From contig CALYAA010000007.1 of assembly GCA_944393385.1 (NCBI GenBank), forward strand, positions 1 through 61,747: DNA of 61,747 nt. The letters are read 5' to 3'. Under the pieces are notes generated by a model. The model saw only the letters and a program-made list of their open reading frames with translations, was not told the DNA's origin and did no database searches. This stretch comes from an uncultured Clostridia bacterium. Its GTDB lineage: Bacteria > Bacillota > Clostridia > TANB77 > CAG-508. The position numbers were made by a program, and so were the translations under genes. How positions within the stretch are numbered: position 1 is the first letter of the stretch; every line of letters begins with the position of its first letter. Shown here in pieces: positions 50,387 to 59,658 of this stretch.

Positions 50387-50450
50387 TGGTTGTCAGTGGG
50401 GACGGAGATTTTGACAATGTTGTCAAAATCTCCGTCCCCACTGACAACCA
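50387..50450. repeat. 31-bp perfect palindrome, REP-like, copy 1
   Basis: Two 31-base arms are exact complements with a two-base loop. The core is GGGGACGGAGATTTTGACAA. It sits between the deacetylase stop and the end of the Crp/Fnr gene coming from the other side, and can terminate both. A close relative is at 58893. Similar GGGGACGG palindromes are widespread REP-like repeats in Firmicutes. Confidence 0.85.
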
Positions 50451-50452
50451 TT

Positions 50453-51082
50453 TTAAAATAATAGAGTAATTTTATTACCTTCTTTTTTTATAAAACCTTC
50501 ATCAATTAACATTTTCAATTCTCTCATTAAAGAGCTTCTATCAACACTAAAATAATCTGCAAGATCTGTATATGTATAAGGAATTGTAAATATTTTTCTC
50601 ATAGATCTTTTAGATAAAATTTCAAAATAAGATAATAGTTTTTCACGAATACTGCGTTTTGTTAATAATTCAATACGTAGATTTAAATCAATAATTTCAT
50701 CAATAAATAGTTCACTTAAATTATTCATCAATTCTTTATGAAAATTACATTCAAACTCACATTTTTCAAATAGAGTATCATAAGTAAAAAATAAAATTTC
50801 AGATTTCTTAACAGAGGTTATAAAAAGTTCATTATTTGTATTTGCAGGGTAAAAAACTTCACCAAAAATATCATTTTCAACAAAATGACCTATTATAGTT
50901 TTATTACCATTAACATCATACCTAATTAAATCAACTTCTCCACTTAGAACTATACATATTTGATTACGCTTTTCAATATATGTTGTAACAGTTTCTCCTT
51001 TAAGGAATTTTTTTATCTGAATTTTTTTGCAATTTATTTTAAAATTTTTTATAAAATTTTTTTTATCAAAATTAGTAACCAT
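50453..51082 (-). CDS. Crp/Fnr family transcriptional regulator
   Basis: The product has 209 residues. A cyclic-nucleotide-binding-like beta barrel covers about 20-120, followed by the long dimer helix (130-150) and a winged helix with YTDLADYFSVDRSSLMRELK (about 167-186). The Fnr iron-sulfur cysteine cluster is not evident, so the effector is unclear. The gene is divergent from nrdD, and a palindrome in the shared region fits a binding site for it. Confidence 0.88.
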   Translation of the reverse strand: MVTNFDKKNFIKNFKINCKKIQIKKFLKGETVTTYIEKRNQICIVLSGEVDLIRYDVNGNKTIIGHFVENDIFGEVFYPANTNNELFITSVKKSEILFFTYDTLFEKCEFECNFHKELMNNLSELFIDEIIDLNLRIELLTKRSIREKLLSYFEILSKRSMRKIFTIPYTYTDLADYFSVDRSSLMRELKMLIDEGFIKKEGNKITLLF

Positions 51083-51413
51083 AACATTTTCTCCAAAATT
51101 AAATTAGTGTGAAATTTATAATATTTCAAAATTCGACATAAAAATTATACTTCAATTTATGATATTTTCAAAAAGATTATATTACAAATCTGTTGCATTT
51201 GCAACAGATTTTAACAAAATTAAATGTATAATAAGGTCATAATTTCTTTAAAAATTATAAAATCTTTTTGGTGATGAAAGTAATATTTTGAAAGAATACA
51301 TTTATAACTATATATACTTAAATTGTAAAATAAGAAACATAAGAGATGTTTAGTTCAAAAGAAATTCTTTTATTATTATGCGTACCATAGAGAAGAAAGG
51401 AATGGAGTTTAAG
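51083..51413. other. Divergent control region crp-nrdD
   Basis: This 331-base gap contains a palindrome and a TATAAT for nrdD, described separately, and presumably the promoter of the regulator on the other strand. About 175 bases of leader lie before nrdD. No further gene is seen. Confidence 0.6.
51186..51232 (+). promoter_or_regulatory. Crp/Fnr-type operator and nrdD promoter
   Basis: AAATCTGTTGCA (51186-51197) and TGCAACAGATTT (51200-51211) form a perfect palindrome. TATAAT lies at 51227-51232, and no good -35 box is present. The expected start is near 51240, which puts the palindrome centre at about -41.5, the classical activator position for this regulator family. Confidence 0.75.
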
Positions 51414-53540
51414 ATGAAAGTTATTAAAAGAGACGGAAGAACAATAGATTTTGATCGTTCAAAGATTCAAATAGCTATTGAAAAAGCAAACAAAGAAGTA
51501 AGAGGAAAAGAAAGAGCAACTAAGGATGAAATAGATGAGATTATTTCATATATTGAAGACTTAGGAAAGAAAAGAATGTTAGTTGAAGACATTCAAGATG
51601 TAATTGAAGAAAAATTGATGGAATTTGATAAATATGAATTAGCTAAAAAATACATTGTATATAGATATACAAGAGCATTAGTAAGAAAATCAAATACAAC
51701 AGATGAATCAATATTAGGATTAATACGTAATGAAAACAAAGAATTAGCAGAAGAAAACTCAAACAAAAACACAATGCTTGCATCAACACAAAGAGATTAC
51801 ATAGCAGGAGAAGTATCAAGAGATTTAACAAAAAGAATTTTGCTACCAGAAAAAATATCTAAAGCACATGAAGAAGGAATTTTACACTTCCATGATGCAG
51901 ACTATTTTGTTCAACCAATATTTAACTGTTGTTTAATTAATATTGGAGACATGTTAGACAATGGAACTGCAATGAATGGAAAAATGATAGAAAGCCCAAA
52001 AAGTTTCCAAGTTGCATGTACAGTAACAACACAAATAATTGCAGCAGTAGCAAGTAACCAATATGGTGGACAATCTGTAGACATGAAACACTTAGGAAAA
52101 TATTTACGTAGAAGTTATGACAAAATAAAGAAAAAACTAACAGAAAAATATGGTGGAAAATTAAGCAAAGATTTAATAGAAGATATGGTAAATGATAGGG
52201 TAAAAGATGAATTAGCAGCAGGAGTACAAACAATTCAATATCAAATAAACACATTAATGACAACTAATGGACAATCACCATTTGTTACACTATTTTTACA
52301 TCTTGACCCAGATGATGAATATATAAATGAAAATGCAATGATTATAGAAGAAATCCTAAAACAAAGAATTCAAGGAATAAAAAATGAAGTAGGAGTTTAT
52401 GTAACACCAGCATTTCCTAAGCTTGTATATGTACTAGATGAACACAATTGCTTAAAAGGTGGTAAATATGATTATTTAACAAAATTAGCTGTAAAATGTT
52501 CTGCAAAAAGAATGTATCCAGATTATATATCAGCTAAAAAGATGAAAGAAAACTATGAAGGAAATGTATTTAGTCCAATGGGATGTAGAAGTTTCTTAGC
52601 ACCATGGAAAGATGAAAATGGAAACTACAAATTTGAAGGAAGATTTAATCAAGGTGTTGTAAGCATAAACTTACCACAAATAGGAATAATTGCAAATGGA
52701 GATGAAGAAAAATTCTGGAAATTATTTGACGAAAGACTTGAACTTTGCAAAGAAGCAATTATGTGCAGACATTATGCATTACTTGGAACAAAATCAGACA
52801 TTTCACCAATTCACTGGCAAAATGGTGCAATAGCACGTCTAAAGAAAGGTGAAAAAATAGATAAATACTTATTTGGAGGATATTCATCAATATCTCTTGG
52901 ATATATTGGAATATATGAGCTAACAAAATTAATGAAAGGTGTATCACACACAGATCCAGTAGGACATGACTTTGCAATAAAAGTTATGAAACACTTAGAA
53001 GAAACAGTACAAAGATGGAAAAAAGAAACAAATATCGGATTTGCATTATATGGAACACCAGCAGAAAGCTTATGCTACAGATTTGCTCGTATAGATAAAG
53101 AAAAATTTGGAAGTATTCCAGATGTAACAGACAAAGGATATTATACAAATTCATATCATGTTGATGTTAGAGAAAAAATAGATGCATTTAGCAAATTAAA
53201 ATTTGAAAGTGAATTCCAAACATTATCAAAAGGTGGAGCTATTTCTTATGTAGAAGTACCAAATATGAAGAATAACTTAGAAGCTCTAGAAGAAGTTGTT
53301 AAATTTATTTATGATAATATTCAATATGCTGAATTTAATACAAAATCAGATTATTGCCAAGTTTGTGGCTTTGATGGAGAAATGATTATTAATGATGATA
53401 ATGAGTGGGAATGTCCTCAATGTGGAAATAAAGATAAGTCTAAATTAAATGTAGTTAGACGTACTTGTGGTTATCTAGGAGAGAATTTCTGGAATGTTGG
53501 TAAGACTAAAGAGATTAAATCTAGAGTGTTGCATTTATAA
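51414..53540 (+). CDS. nrdD: Anaerobic ribonucleoside-triphosphate reductase
   Basis: ATG 51414 is best spaced from GAAAGGA. The product has 708 residues. An ATP-cone begins at VIKRDGRTIDFDRSKI. The barrel holds GCRSFLAPW. The C-terminal zinc site (CQVCG and CPQCG) precedes RRTCGYLG with the glycyl radical. It makes deoxynucleotides without oxygen and needs the activase NrdG, which is not adjacent here. Confidence 0.97.
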   Translation: MKVIKRDGRTIDFDRSKIQIAIEKANKEVRGKERATKDEIDEIISYIEDLGKKRMLVEDIQDVIEEKLMEFDKYELAKKYIVYRYTRALVRKSNTTDESILGLIRNENKELAEENSNKNTMLASTQRDYIAGEVSRDLTKRILLPEKISKAHEEGILHFHDADYFVQPIFNCCLINIGDMLDNGTAMNGKMIESPKSFQVACTVTTQIIAAVASNQYGGQSVDMKHLGKYLRRSYDKIKKKLTEKYGGKLSKDLIEDMVNDRVKDELAAGVQTIQYQINTLMTTNGQSPFVTLFLHLDPDDEYINENAMIIEEILKQRIQGIKNEVGVYVTPAFPKLVYVLDEHNCLKGGKYDYLTKLAVKCSAKRMYPDYISAKKMKENYEGNVFSPMGCRSFLAPWKDENGNYKFEGRFNQGVVSINLPQIGIIANGDEEKFWKLFDERLELCKEAIMCRHYALLGTKSDISPIHWQNGAIARLKKGEKIDKYLFGGYSSISLGYIGIYELTKLMKGVSHTDPVGHDFAIKVMKHLEETVQRWKKETNIGFALYGTPAESLCYRFARIDKEKFGSIPDVTDKGYYTNSYHVDVREKIDAFSKLKFESEFQTLSKGGAISYVEVPNMKNNLEALEEVVKFIYDNIQYAEFNTKSDYCQVCGFDGEMIINDDNEWECPQCGNKDKSKLNVVRRTCGYLGENFWNVGKTKEIKSRVLHL

Positions 53541-53548
53541 AATATAAA

Positions 53549-53597
53549 ATCAAAAAAAGGTTGGAGCAGTTGTTAGCTACTCCAACCTTTTTTTGAT
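53549..53597. terminator. Bidirectional terminator
   Basis: The 17-base arms ATCAAAAAAAGGTTGGA and TCCAACCTTTTTTTGAT pair perfectly. It ends nrdD on one strand and the deoxynucleoside kinase-like gene on the other. Confidence 0.92.
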
Positions 53598-54239
53598 TTA
53601 GAAGAGGTTCATGCTTTTCAGTTTACACTTTGTTATCTCGAAAACTTCCTCCATTGTCATTTCAGTTGTGTCAATGTAGAAGTTCTGGGCCTTTGCAAAG
53701 TGGGACAAATCCGGATTATCACCAGATTTGACTTCCGCGTATGCTCTCCGAGTTTCGCGTTCCTGCTTACCAATATAAGCAGGATACTCAAACTTGTCAG
53801 CATCAGGATCATTACAAATCCTAGCGTAAGCCACTTTGGCTTGAGCAACCATGTGAATCATTACATCACACTGGGGCATATCCTCAATGTGATTAATCTC
53901 TGCCACCCAAGAATAGCTGTATCCTTGGACGGCTCCATGAACAAAACTGTCAAGGAACCCACGTTGAGTAATAATGAAGTCGTAATCATTCCTTTCAATC
54001 ATCTCACGAATTTCCGTACCAAAGATCCGATTGTCCAAAGCGAACAGCAGCCTGTCGGTATAGCTGTCCTTGCTCTTGTTGAGCAGGGTCTTGTTCAAAT
54101 AGACGTCATGTGGGAAACGATCCCGCTTAACACTAAAGCCCTTTTCAGTAAGCCAACTTTGCAAGTTGTTTACCAAAGTTGTTTTACCAGAGCCGTCAAG
54201 GCCGGTTACCACAATCCAAGTAGTTTTCTTTGTAGACAT
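53598..54239 (-). CDS. Thymidylate/deoxynucleoside kinase-like protein, foreign composition
   Basis: ATG 54239 follows GGAGGAGG with 8 bases spacing. The product has 213 residues. VVTGLDGSGKTTLVNNL is the Walker A loop and TQRGFLDSFVHG holds the DR-like nucleoside site (here Gln-Arg). It resembles thymidylate kinases and phage deoxynucleoside kinases. The gene is visibly richer in G and C than its neighbours, uses GCC, GTC and CTG, and has three in-frame CGG arginines (DNRIF, VKRDRF, ETRRAY). It has a perfect promoter, a leader hairpin and a terminator, so it looks like an inserted self-contained unit. Confidence 0.8.
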   Translation of the reverse strand: MSTKKTTWIVVTGLDGSGKTTLVNNLQSWLTEKGFSVKRDRFPHDVYLNKTLLNKSKDSYTDRLLFALDNRIFGTEIREMIERNDYDFIITQRGFLDSFVHGAVQGYSYSWVAEINHIEDMPQCDVMIHMVAQAKVAYARICNDPDADKFEYPAYIGKQERETRRAYAEVKSGDNPDLSHFAKAQNFYIDTTEMTMEEVFEITKCKLKSMNLF

Positions 54240-54267
54240 AGAAAAAACCTCCTCCACAAAGCCTCGT

Positions 54268-54297
54268 GTCATTCATACAATTACCGTATGAAATGAC
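54268..54297 (-). promoter_or_regulatory. Leader hairpin of the kinase-like gene
   Basis: GTCATTTCATAC and GTATGAATGAC (this strand) pair with one bulged T, around a seven-base loop, in the untranslated leader just before the ribosome binding site. It may stabilise the mRNA or regulate it. Confidence 0.55.
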
Positions 54298-54319
54298 TAA
54301 AAAAAATACGTATAAATTC

Positions 54320-54348
54320 ATTATATAACTTTTTTTAATTAATGTCAA
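54320..54348 (-). promoter_or_regulatory. Consensus promoter of the kinase-like gene
   Basis: On the minus strand, TTGACA (54348-54343) and TATAAT (54325-54320) are separated by exactly 17 bases, a perfect housekeeping promoter. Confidence 0.9.
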
Positions 54349-54402
54349 ACAAATTGTTCATTTAATTCAAAACTTTATTGCAAAAAGATTTATTTATCAA
54401 TA

Positions 54403-55287
54403 TTACTTAAAAAAAGAAATTTTTTCTATCCATGGAAATATAATTTCATCAGGTATTTGCATATTACCATAGCCAACACCAATATCAACATCAGGTTTAA
54501 TAGTACCATGAAAATCACTACCACCAGAGATGAATAAATTACGTTTTTTACAAACATTTAAAACTCTCTCATGTTGTTCTTGAGTAAAAGTAGTATAATA
54601 ACATTCTATTCCATCAATTTTAAAATTATCTAAAATATATTTCAAAATTGGTTCAGCATTATTTCTGTATTCAAAAATATGAGGAATAAAAACTAAACCA
54701 CCAGCTTGTCTAACTAGATTGCTTGCAGTGTTAAAATCAGGAACCAAATCATCCATTTTAACATATAGAGGCATATTTGGGTCAGACATAAATTGTCTAT
54801 AAAAAATTTTGCTAGAGTCCCACGCTTCAAGTGATAAAAGATTCTTATTTTCTTCATGTTTAATAATTTCCTTATGAAAGAATCCAGAAGCAAAAGTATT
54901 TGGGTCATAACTATTAGCACAATCTTTATCAAGAACTATACCATATTTAATACATTTATCATACAATCTTTTAAACTCAATTAAATTTCTTTCTTTTGGT
55001 GGAATGTAAACTTTTGTAGCAAGTTCATTCATTTTTTTATAATCTATTCCATATCCTAAAATCTCTATAGGAATATTTAAAGCTTTAGTATTAAGCTCAA
55101 TTCCAGGAATAATTTTTCCTTTAAATAAAGATAAAAAATCCATTTTTTCTAATTCCTCATAAGCACGAGCTGTATTATGATCAGTTATAGAAATATAGTT
55201 TAGATTTTTTTCTTGGCATTTTTTTAAAACTGTTTCACAACTTTCAGTGCCATCTGAATAAGTTGTATGCATATGTAAATCTATCAT
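54403..55287 (-). CDS. PHP-domain phosphoesterase
   Basis: The product has 294 residues. MIDLHMHTTYSDGTES (HxH motif and Asp), SITDHNTARAY, PGIELN and GGSDFHG supply the metal ligands of the PHP family. The length fits the stand-alone group related to RNase AM and phosphatases acting on nucleotide or RNA ends. The substrate is not fixed by sequence. Confidence 0.85.
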   Translation of the reverse strand: MIDLHMHTTYSDGTESCETVLKKCQEKNLNYISITDHNTARAYEELEKMDFLSLFKGKIIPGIELNTKALNIPIEILGYGIDYKKMNELATKVYIPPKERNLIEFKRLYDKCIKYGIVLDKDCANSYDPNTFASGFFHKEIIKHEENKNLLSLEAWDSSKIFYRQFMSDPNMPLYVKMDDLVPDFNTASNLVRQAGGLVFIPHIFEYRNNAEPILKYILDNFKIDGIECYYTTFTQEQHERVLNVCKKRNLFISGGSDFHGTIKPDVDIGVGYGNMQIPDEIIFPWIEKISFFK

Positions 55288-55435
55288 AATAAAATCTCCT
55301 TTTCATCTAGAGTATACTACATTTTTTGTGTTAAAGCAACAGTCTAGAATTTTACATACATAATTAACTTTTTATATTGAAAACAGATTGAAATTATAGT
55401 AAAATGAACATGTTATTATATTTTAGGAGAAGAAA

Positions 55436-56056
55436 ATGAAAAAAAATATAAAAAAAGAACTTGAAGAATTTAAAAAATTTAAAGAAACATATAATTATAC
55501 ATTAAAAGAAATTGAAGAACTTAATGGACAAGAATATTATGATGGAGAGCCATTAATAGATGAAGACGGAAATGAAATTGGAGATTGTGAAAAATGGATA
55601 AATGTTGGATATAAAAGAAAAGGACCATATGCAAAAGTCCTTTCAAATTTATTTCCATATGAATTTGAATTTAGAGGCAAGAAATTAAGTTGTATAGAAT
55701 CATTTTTTCAAGGTATAAAATTTAAAGACATAGAAATACAAAATTTAGTATTTTCTTATCATAGTTTAAATTCAAATTACATAAAAGTTTGTAGCGGATA
55801 TGATTGGAAAGAGACAGGTATAGTTTATTGGCAAGGAGAAGAAATTAATAGATATGGTAAAGAATATGATGATTTAGTAGATGAATTATATATTTCAGCA
55901 ATTCAAAATCCATTATATAGAAATATTTTGAAAACATGTGAAAGAGATATTATTCATACAATGGGAGCAAAAGAAAAAAATGAAACAGTGTTTACAAGAT
56001 ATGAATTTGAAAAACAATTAAATTGTTTAAAAGATTTTTTAAAGAAAGAAGAATAG
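55436..56056 (+). CDS. NADAR (YbiA-like) domain protein
   Basis: The product has 206 residues. After a charged N-terminal region, LSNLFPYEFEFRGKKLSCIE (about 80-99) and FFQGIKFKD match the beginning of the YbiA/NADAR fold, and YWQGEEINRYGKEYDDLVDE matches its later part. Members hydrolyse N-glycosidic bonds, either of riboflavin intermediates or of ADP-ribosylated guanine. The gene shares this region with an ADP-ribosylglycohydrolase (60187), which favours ADP-ribose chemistry. Confidence 0.65.
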   Translation: MKKNIKKELEEFKKFKETYNYTLKEIEELNGQEYYDGEPLIDEDGNEIGDCEKWINVGYKRKGPYAKVLSNLFPYEFEFRGKKLSCIESFFQGIKFKDIEIQNLVFSYHSLNSNYIKVCSGYDWKETGIVYWQGEEINRYGKEYDDLVDELYISAIQNPLYRNILKTCERDIIHTMGAKEKNETVFTRYEFEKQLNCLKDFLKKEE

Positions 56057-56092
56057 TAAATTTGAACAAATTATTAATGAAAGGAAATTGGA

Positions 56093-57271
56093 ATGAAAGA
56101 AAATATTGTTTTACCAAATTATGAACATAGTATATTAAATACAATAACATCAATACTAAAATATTATAATGTAGGAACAGAACATACTTCATTAAAATCT
56201 TTAGACGAAAGACTAAATGAAAAATATAAAAATGTGGTATTTATAATATTAGATGGAATGGGTGAACATATATTAAAAAATATATCTCCAAAAGGATATT
56301 TTAGAAGCAAAGAATCAGATTGTGTAACATCAGTATATCCATCAACAACTACAGCGGCATTGACCACATATTATTCAGGTAAACCACCATATGAAACAGG
56401 ATGGATAGCATGGTCACAATATTTTAAAGAATATGGTAGAGCAATAGACATGTTATCACATAAAGAATCATATAAAGGTGATAGTATAAGTGATGCTAGA
56501 ATGGATGTATTTAAAGAATTAGTAAATTACAAGCCAATATATGAGCAAATAGAAGAAGCATCACCAGATGTTAAATCATATGAAATTATGCCATCTTACT
56601 CTGACAGGAGATGTAAAAGAAGTATTAGAGCAGATAATTTAGATGAATTAATTAGTAATATTGAAATGCTTTGCTCAACACAAGATGAAAAATTTGTAGT
56701 AGCATATTCAGATAATCCAGATGGAATATTACATAAATATGGAACAAAATCTGAAGAAGTTAAAGAATTTATTTTAGAAGTAGAGAACAAAATACATGAA
56801 ATGATTTTAAGACTTCCAAAAGATACAATTGTAATAATTTCAGCAGACCATGGTCATAAAGATATTGAAAAAGTATATTTATTAAATGATTATCCAGAAA
56901 TAAGAGAATGTTTAATTATGCCAGAATCATTAGAGTCAAGAAGTGTAGCATTCTGGGTTAAAGAAGATATGAAAACACAATTTGAAGAAAGATTTAACAA
57001 AATTTTTAAAGATGAATTTTGGCTTATGACAAAAGAAGAATTCCTAAAAAGAAATATGTTAGGATATGGAAAAAAACATCCTAAAATAGATGACTTTATA
57101 GGTAACTATATAGCACTTTCTACCGGAAGCAGCATTATTAGATTAGAAACATTTTTAGCAGAAGGAAAAAAGGTAAAAAAATCAACTCATTGTGGTCTAA
57201 CAAAAGAAGAAATGGAAGTACCTGTAATTGTAATTGGGCAATTTGGTGCCGGTTCTCTTTTTTGCTTTTGA
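56093..57271 (+). CDS. Alkaline phosphatase superfamily phosphodiesterase (nucleotide pyrophosphatase type)
   Basis: The product has 392 residues. VFIILDGMGEHI gives the first metal Asp, SVYPSTTTAALTTY the nucleophilic Thr, and ISADHGHKDIE the Asp-His pair. The C-terminal GLTKEEMEVPVIVIG is also usual. The substrate may be a nucleotide or a phosphonate-like ester. The last 10 residues are encoded by a stretch identical to part of the terminator at 29208, so the natural C-terminus was probably replaced. Confidence 0.85.
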   Translation: MKENIVLPNYEHSILNTITSILKYYNVGTEHTSLKSLDERLNEKYKNVVFIILDGMGEHILKNISPKGYFRSKESDCVTSVYPSTTTAALTTYYSGKPPYETGWIAWSQYFKEYGRAIDMLSHKESYKGDSISDARMDVFKELVNYKPIYEQIEEASPDVKSYEIMPSYSDRRCKRSIRADNLDELISNIEMLCSTQDEKFVVAYSDNPDGILHKYGTKSEEVKEFILEVENKIHEMILRLPKDTIVIISADHGHKDIEKVYLLNDYPEIRECLIMPESLESRSVAFWVKEDMKTQFEERFNKIFKDEFWLMTKEEFLKRNMLGYGKKHPKIDDFIGNYIALSTGSSIIRLETFLAEGKKVKKSTHCGLTKEEMEVPVIVIGQFGAGSLFCF

Positions 57272-57302
57272 GAAAATAATTAGTTATAAGAGGTGTTAGA
57301 AG

Positions 57303-58316
57303 ATGAATAATGAATATATAAAAAAATTTTATAAAGAATTAAGTTATGAATTAGAAGGAGATTACAAAATAATAATAGAGCCAAACAGAAATCTTACAGA
57401 AGATTGGATTGAATATGATCAAGTAAAATGGGAGCTAGATGAGCCAATTCAAAATCTAGTAAATAAATTATTAAAAGATAATACTTTAAACTTTGAAGAA
57501 AAAATTTTAAAAGTTTATGAATTTATATGTTTAAATTATATATATGATGTTAATGTTTTATACTTCTTTAAAAGAGATACAAGTGATTTAAACAATATAA
57601 AATATATTGCAGTTGATTGGTATGGAAGAATTATTGACGAAAAATGGAAAGAAAACAGAAAAAAACATAATAGAAGAGTATGTTATGAATTTGCTAGACT
57701 TTATGCCAAAGCAATTAATGAATTATTAAAAGGTAATCATAATCTTGAAGCTGTAATGGTTGGAGACAAAGAAAATCTACATTATGTTGTGGGATTAACT
57801 GGAAATGACTACAGTGTTATTTTAGATTTAGACAATTTTAATAAGCTTAAAGATCTTACAAGGTTAAAGTTAGGATTAACAATTAATGGGATAACAATTT
57901 TAAGGGATGATTTTGGAAAATTTCAAAAAGCTCTTGATAATTTTAATAAAGATAGATTAGATGAACTTGCAGAAGTTAAAGAAATAGAAGAAAAATTTAA
58001 AGGAAAAGATGATATAAAATATTTTAAAAGTGTTATAGACATATTAAAAAAATATAATATTGATTCACAGGGCTTTTTTGAATATATGAGAGCAAAAATT
58101 GAGCAAGAAAAAATTAAGATAGAGAAAATATGGAAAGAAGTTAAAGGAAGTAGTGAGAGAAGATATCTTAGATGTTTGATATTTAGCTTTAATTATAAAA
58201 CATATTTACTAGATAGTGATGAAAAAACATTAAGTGAAGTTGATAAAGAAAAATTAGATAAGAAAGCTTTTATATTTAATCCAGAAGAGAATGAATATCC
58301 TTATTATGGAGGATAA
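57303..58316 (+). CDS. Transglutaminase-like protein
   Basis: The product has 337 residues and no signal peptide. RRVCYEFARLYAKAINELL (about 120-138) looks like the catalytic Cys helix, and NLHYVVGLTGNDYSVILDLD the His-Asp strands. The C-terminal half is helical and charged. It is probably a cytoplasmic cysteine protease-like enzyme. It starts 31 bases after the phosphodiesterase gene. Confidence 0.6.
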   Translation: MNNEYIKKFYKELSYELEGDYKIIIEPNRNLTEDWIEYDQVKWELDEPIQNLVNKLLKDNTLNFEEKILKVYEFICLNYIYDVNVLYFFKRDTSDLNNIKYIAVDWYGRIIDEKWKENRKKHNRRVCYEFARLYAKAINELLKGNHNLEAVMVGDKENLHYVVGLTGNDYSVILDLDNFNKLKDLTRLKLGLTINGITILRDDFGKFQKALDNFNKDRLDELAEVKEIEEKFKGKDDIKYFKSVIDILKKYNIDSQGFFEYMRAKIEQEKIKIEKIWKEVKGSSERRYLRCLIFSFNYKTYLLDSDEKTLSEVDKEKLDKKAFIFNPEENEYPYYGG

Positions 58317-58364
58317 TGAAAAATATTATAAATGTAGAAATTATTAAATTATGGAGGTTATTAA

Positions 58365-58880
58365 ATGGCAGGATATGTTATACATTTAGCAATAGCAGAG
58401 GAATATTTAAAGAAACACAAAGATGTCAAAGAAGACTATGAGGAATTCATAAAAGGAGTAATTTATCCAGATAGTGTAACAGATAAATCATTAACACATT
58501 ATGGTATAAAAAGTAGTAAAGTTATATTAAAGGATTTTTTACAAGATAATGAAATCAATAACAGCTATATGAGAGGATATTTTTTACATTTGATAACAGA
58601 TTATTTATTTTATAACAAATATTTGGAGAAATTCTCTAAAGATATATATAATGATTATGACATATTAAACAAAAGACTCATAGAAAAATATAATGTTGTT
58701 CTACCAGTAAATATACAAAACAATGTTTTTTATAAAGAAGGAGAAACCAAAATCCTAACAATGGAATTAGCAATTAAGATTATAGACGAGATATCTGATT
58801 TAAATTTAAATGCAGTTGAAAAAGAAATTAGAGAAAATTCTAATGATGAAAAATGGGCAAAGATAAACTGGGATATTTAA
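58365..58880 (+). CDS. Zinc-dependent phospholipase C-like protein
   Basis: The product has 171 residues. VIHLAIAEEYL at the N-terminus, the aspartate in IYPDSVTDKS, THYGIKSS and FLHLITDYLFY give the ordered His/Asp ligands of the helical zinc-dependent phospholipase C fold (PF00882 type). Such short clostridial members are mostly uncharacterised. GGAGG precedes the start. Confidence 0.7.
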   Translation: MAGYVIHLAIAEEYLKKHKDVKEDYEEFIKGVIYPDSVTDKSLTHYGIKSSKVILKDFLQDNEINNSYMRGYFLHLITDYLFYNKYLEKFSKDIYNDYDILNKRLIEKYNVVLPVNIQNNVFYKEGETKILTMELAIKIIDEISDLNLNAVEKEIRENSNDEKWAKINWDI

Positions 58881-58892
58881 AAATGTCAATGA

Positions 58893-58953
58893 GTGTCAAT
58901 GGGGACGGAGATTTTGACAATATGTTGTCAAAAATCTCCGTCCCCATTGACAC
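58893..58953. repeat. REP-like palindrome, copy 2
   Basis: Arms 58893-58920 and 58925-58953 pair with one bulged base. The core GGGGACGGAGATTTTGACAA is the same as in the palindrome at 50387. It touches the stop codon of the minus-strand gene that follows, just as copy 1 nearly does. Confidence 0.85.
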
Positions 58954-59589
58954 TATCCAATCAAATTTTTAATATATTCCTCATCATCCATATGAATAGG
59001 AATAATACAAGTACCATTAGACTTAATATCATTTAACTTATCCACAACATCTATAGCCTTTATATGAGCACCACCAAATTTTGAAAGATCAATATAAAAT
59101 TCATTAGCATCATTCAAATAAGGCAAAAAAGGTTCTATGATGCAAGTATCACCAGTATACACAATTTTTTTAGAGCCTATTTTTGCACAAAAACCATAAG
59201 AATCTAAATAATCAGTATGTTTTGTTTCTATGAATTGAAAACCTTCAAAAACATTTTTTATTTCATAGGCATCTCTAGGTGTACCAGTTATATCTAAATA
59301 TTCAAGTATGTGAGAACAATTACAAATTACATTTGTTTTAATTTTATAAATAAACCATAAGTATAAAATAAATTGGCTAAGTGAGCCAGCATGGTCATTA
59401 TGTAAATGTGTGATAATTACATTAATCTTTTTATATTTTTTAAAATCAAATTTATCTTTTATCTTCAAAAAAACTGTAAATCCGACAATCAATAATAAAT
59501 AATTCATTATTTTGTTCAAAATAAGCAGAAGTGTTATTATTTCCAAATCCAGCTTCATTTCCAATAAAATTTAGTGTTAAACTTTCCAT
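58953..59589 (-). CDS. Metallo-beta-lactamase-fold hydrolase (CGG shift at 59484)
   Basis: The real start is ATG 59589, preceded by GAAAGGA on this strand. The first 35 residues include FIGNEAGFGNNNTSAYF and LFIIDC. Then CGG (59484-59482) breaks the frame. Skipping the C gives DCGFTVF and continues to the stop at 58953, for 211 residues. IDCG is a conserved strand-turn of this fold. ITHLHNDHAGSL (about 66) is the zinc motif, and VYTGDTCI carries the later Asp. It resembles the RNase Z-like or phosphodiesterase branch. A gene finder would start it in the wrong frame at 59564. Confidence 0.8.
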
Positions 59590-59622
59590 AATTTTTTAAT
59601 CCTTTCTTATTTTATTATTAAA

Positions 59623-59647
59623 GCGAGGGGGCGTTATACCTCCTCGC
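59623..59647 (-). terminator. Terminator of the small zinc-ribbon gene
   Basis: GCGAGGAGG and CCCCCTCGC pair on the minus strand, followed by a short T-rich run. It lies 11 bases beyond the stop. Confidence 0.7.
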
Positions 59648-59658
59648 CAAATGGATGA

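Noticed and set aside
53700..54296. 198-residue plus-strand frame opposite the kinase-like gene
   Set aside because: It is the antisense of a gene with clear P-loop motifs, a promoter and a ribosome binding site. The plus-strand product resembles nothing.
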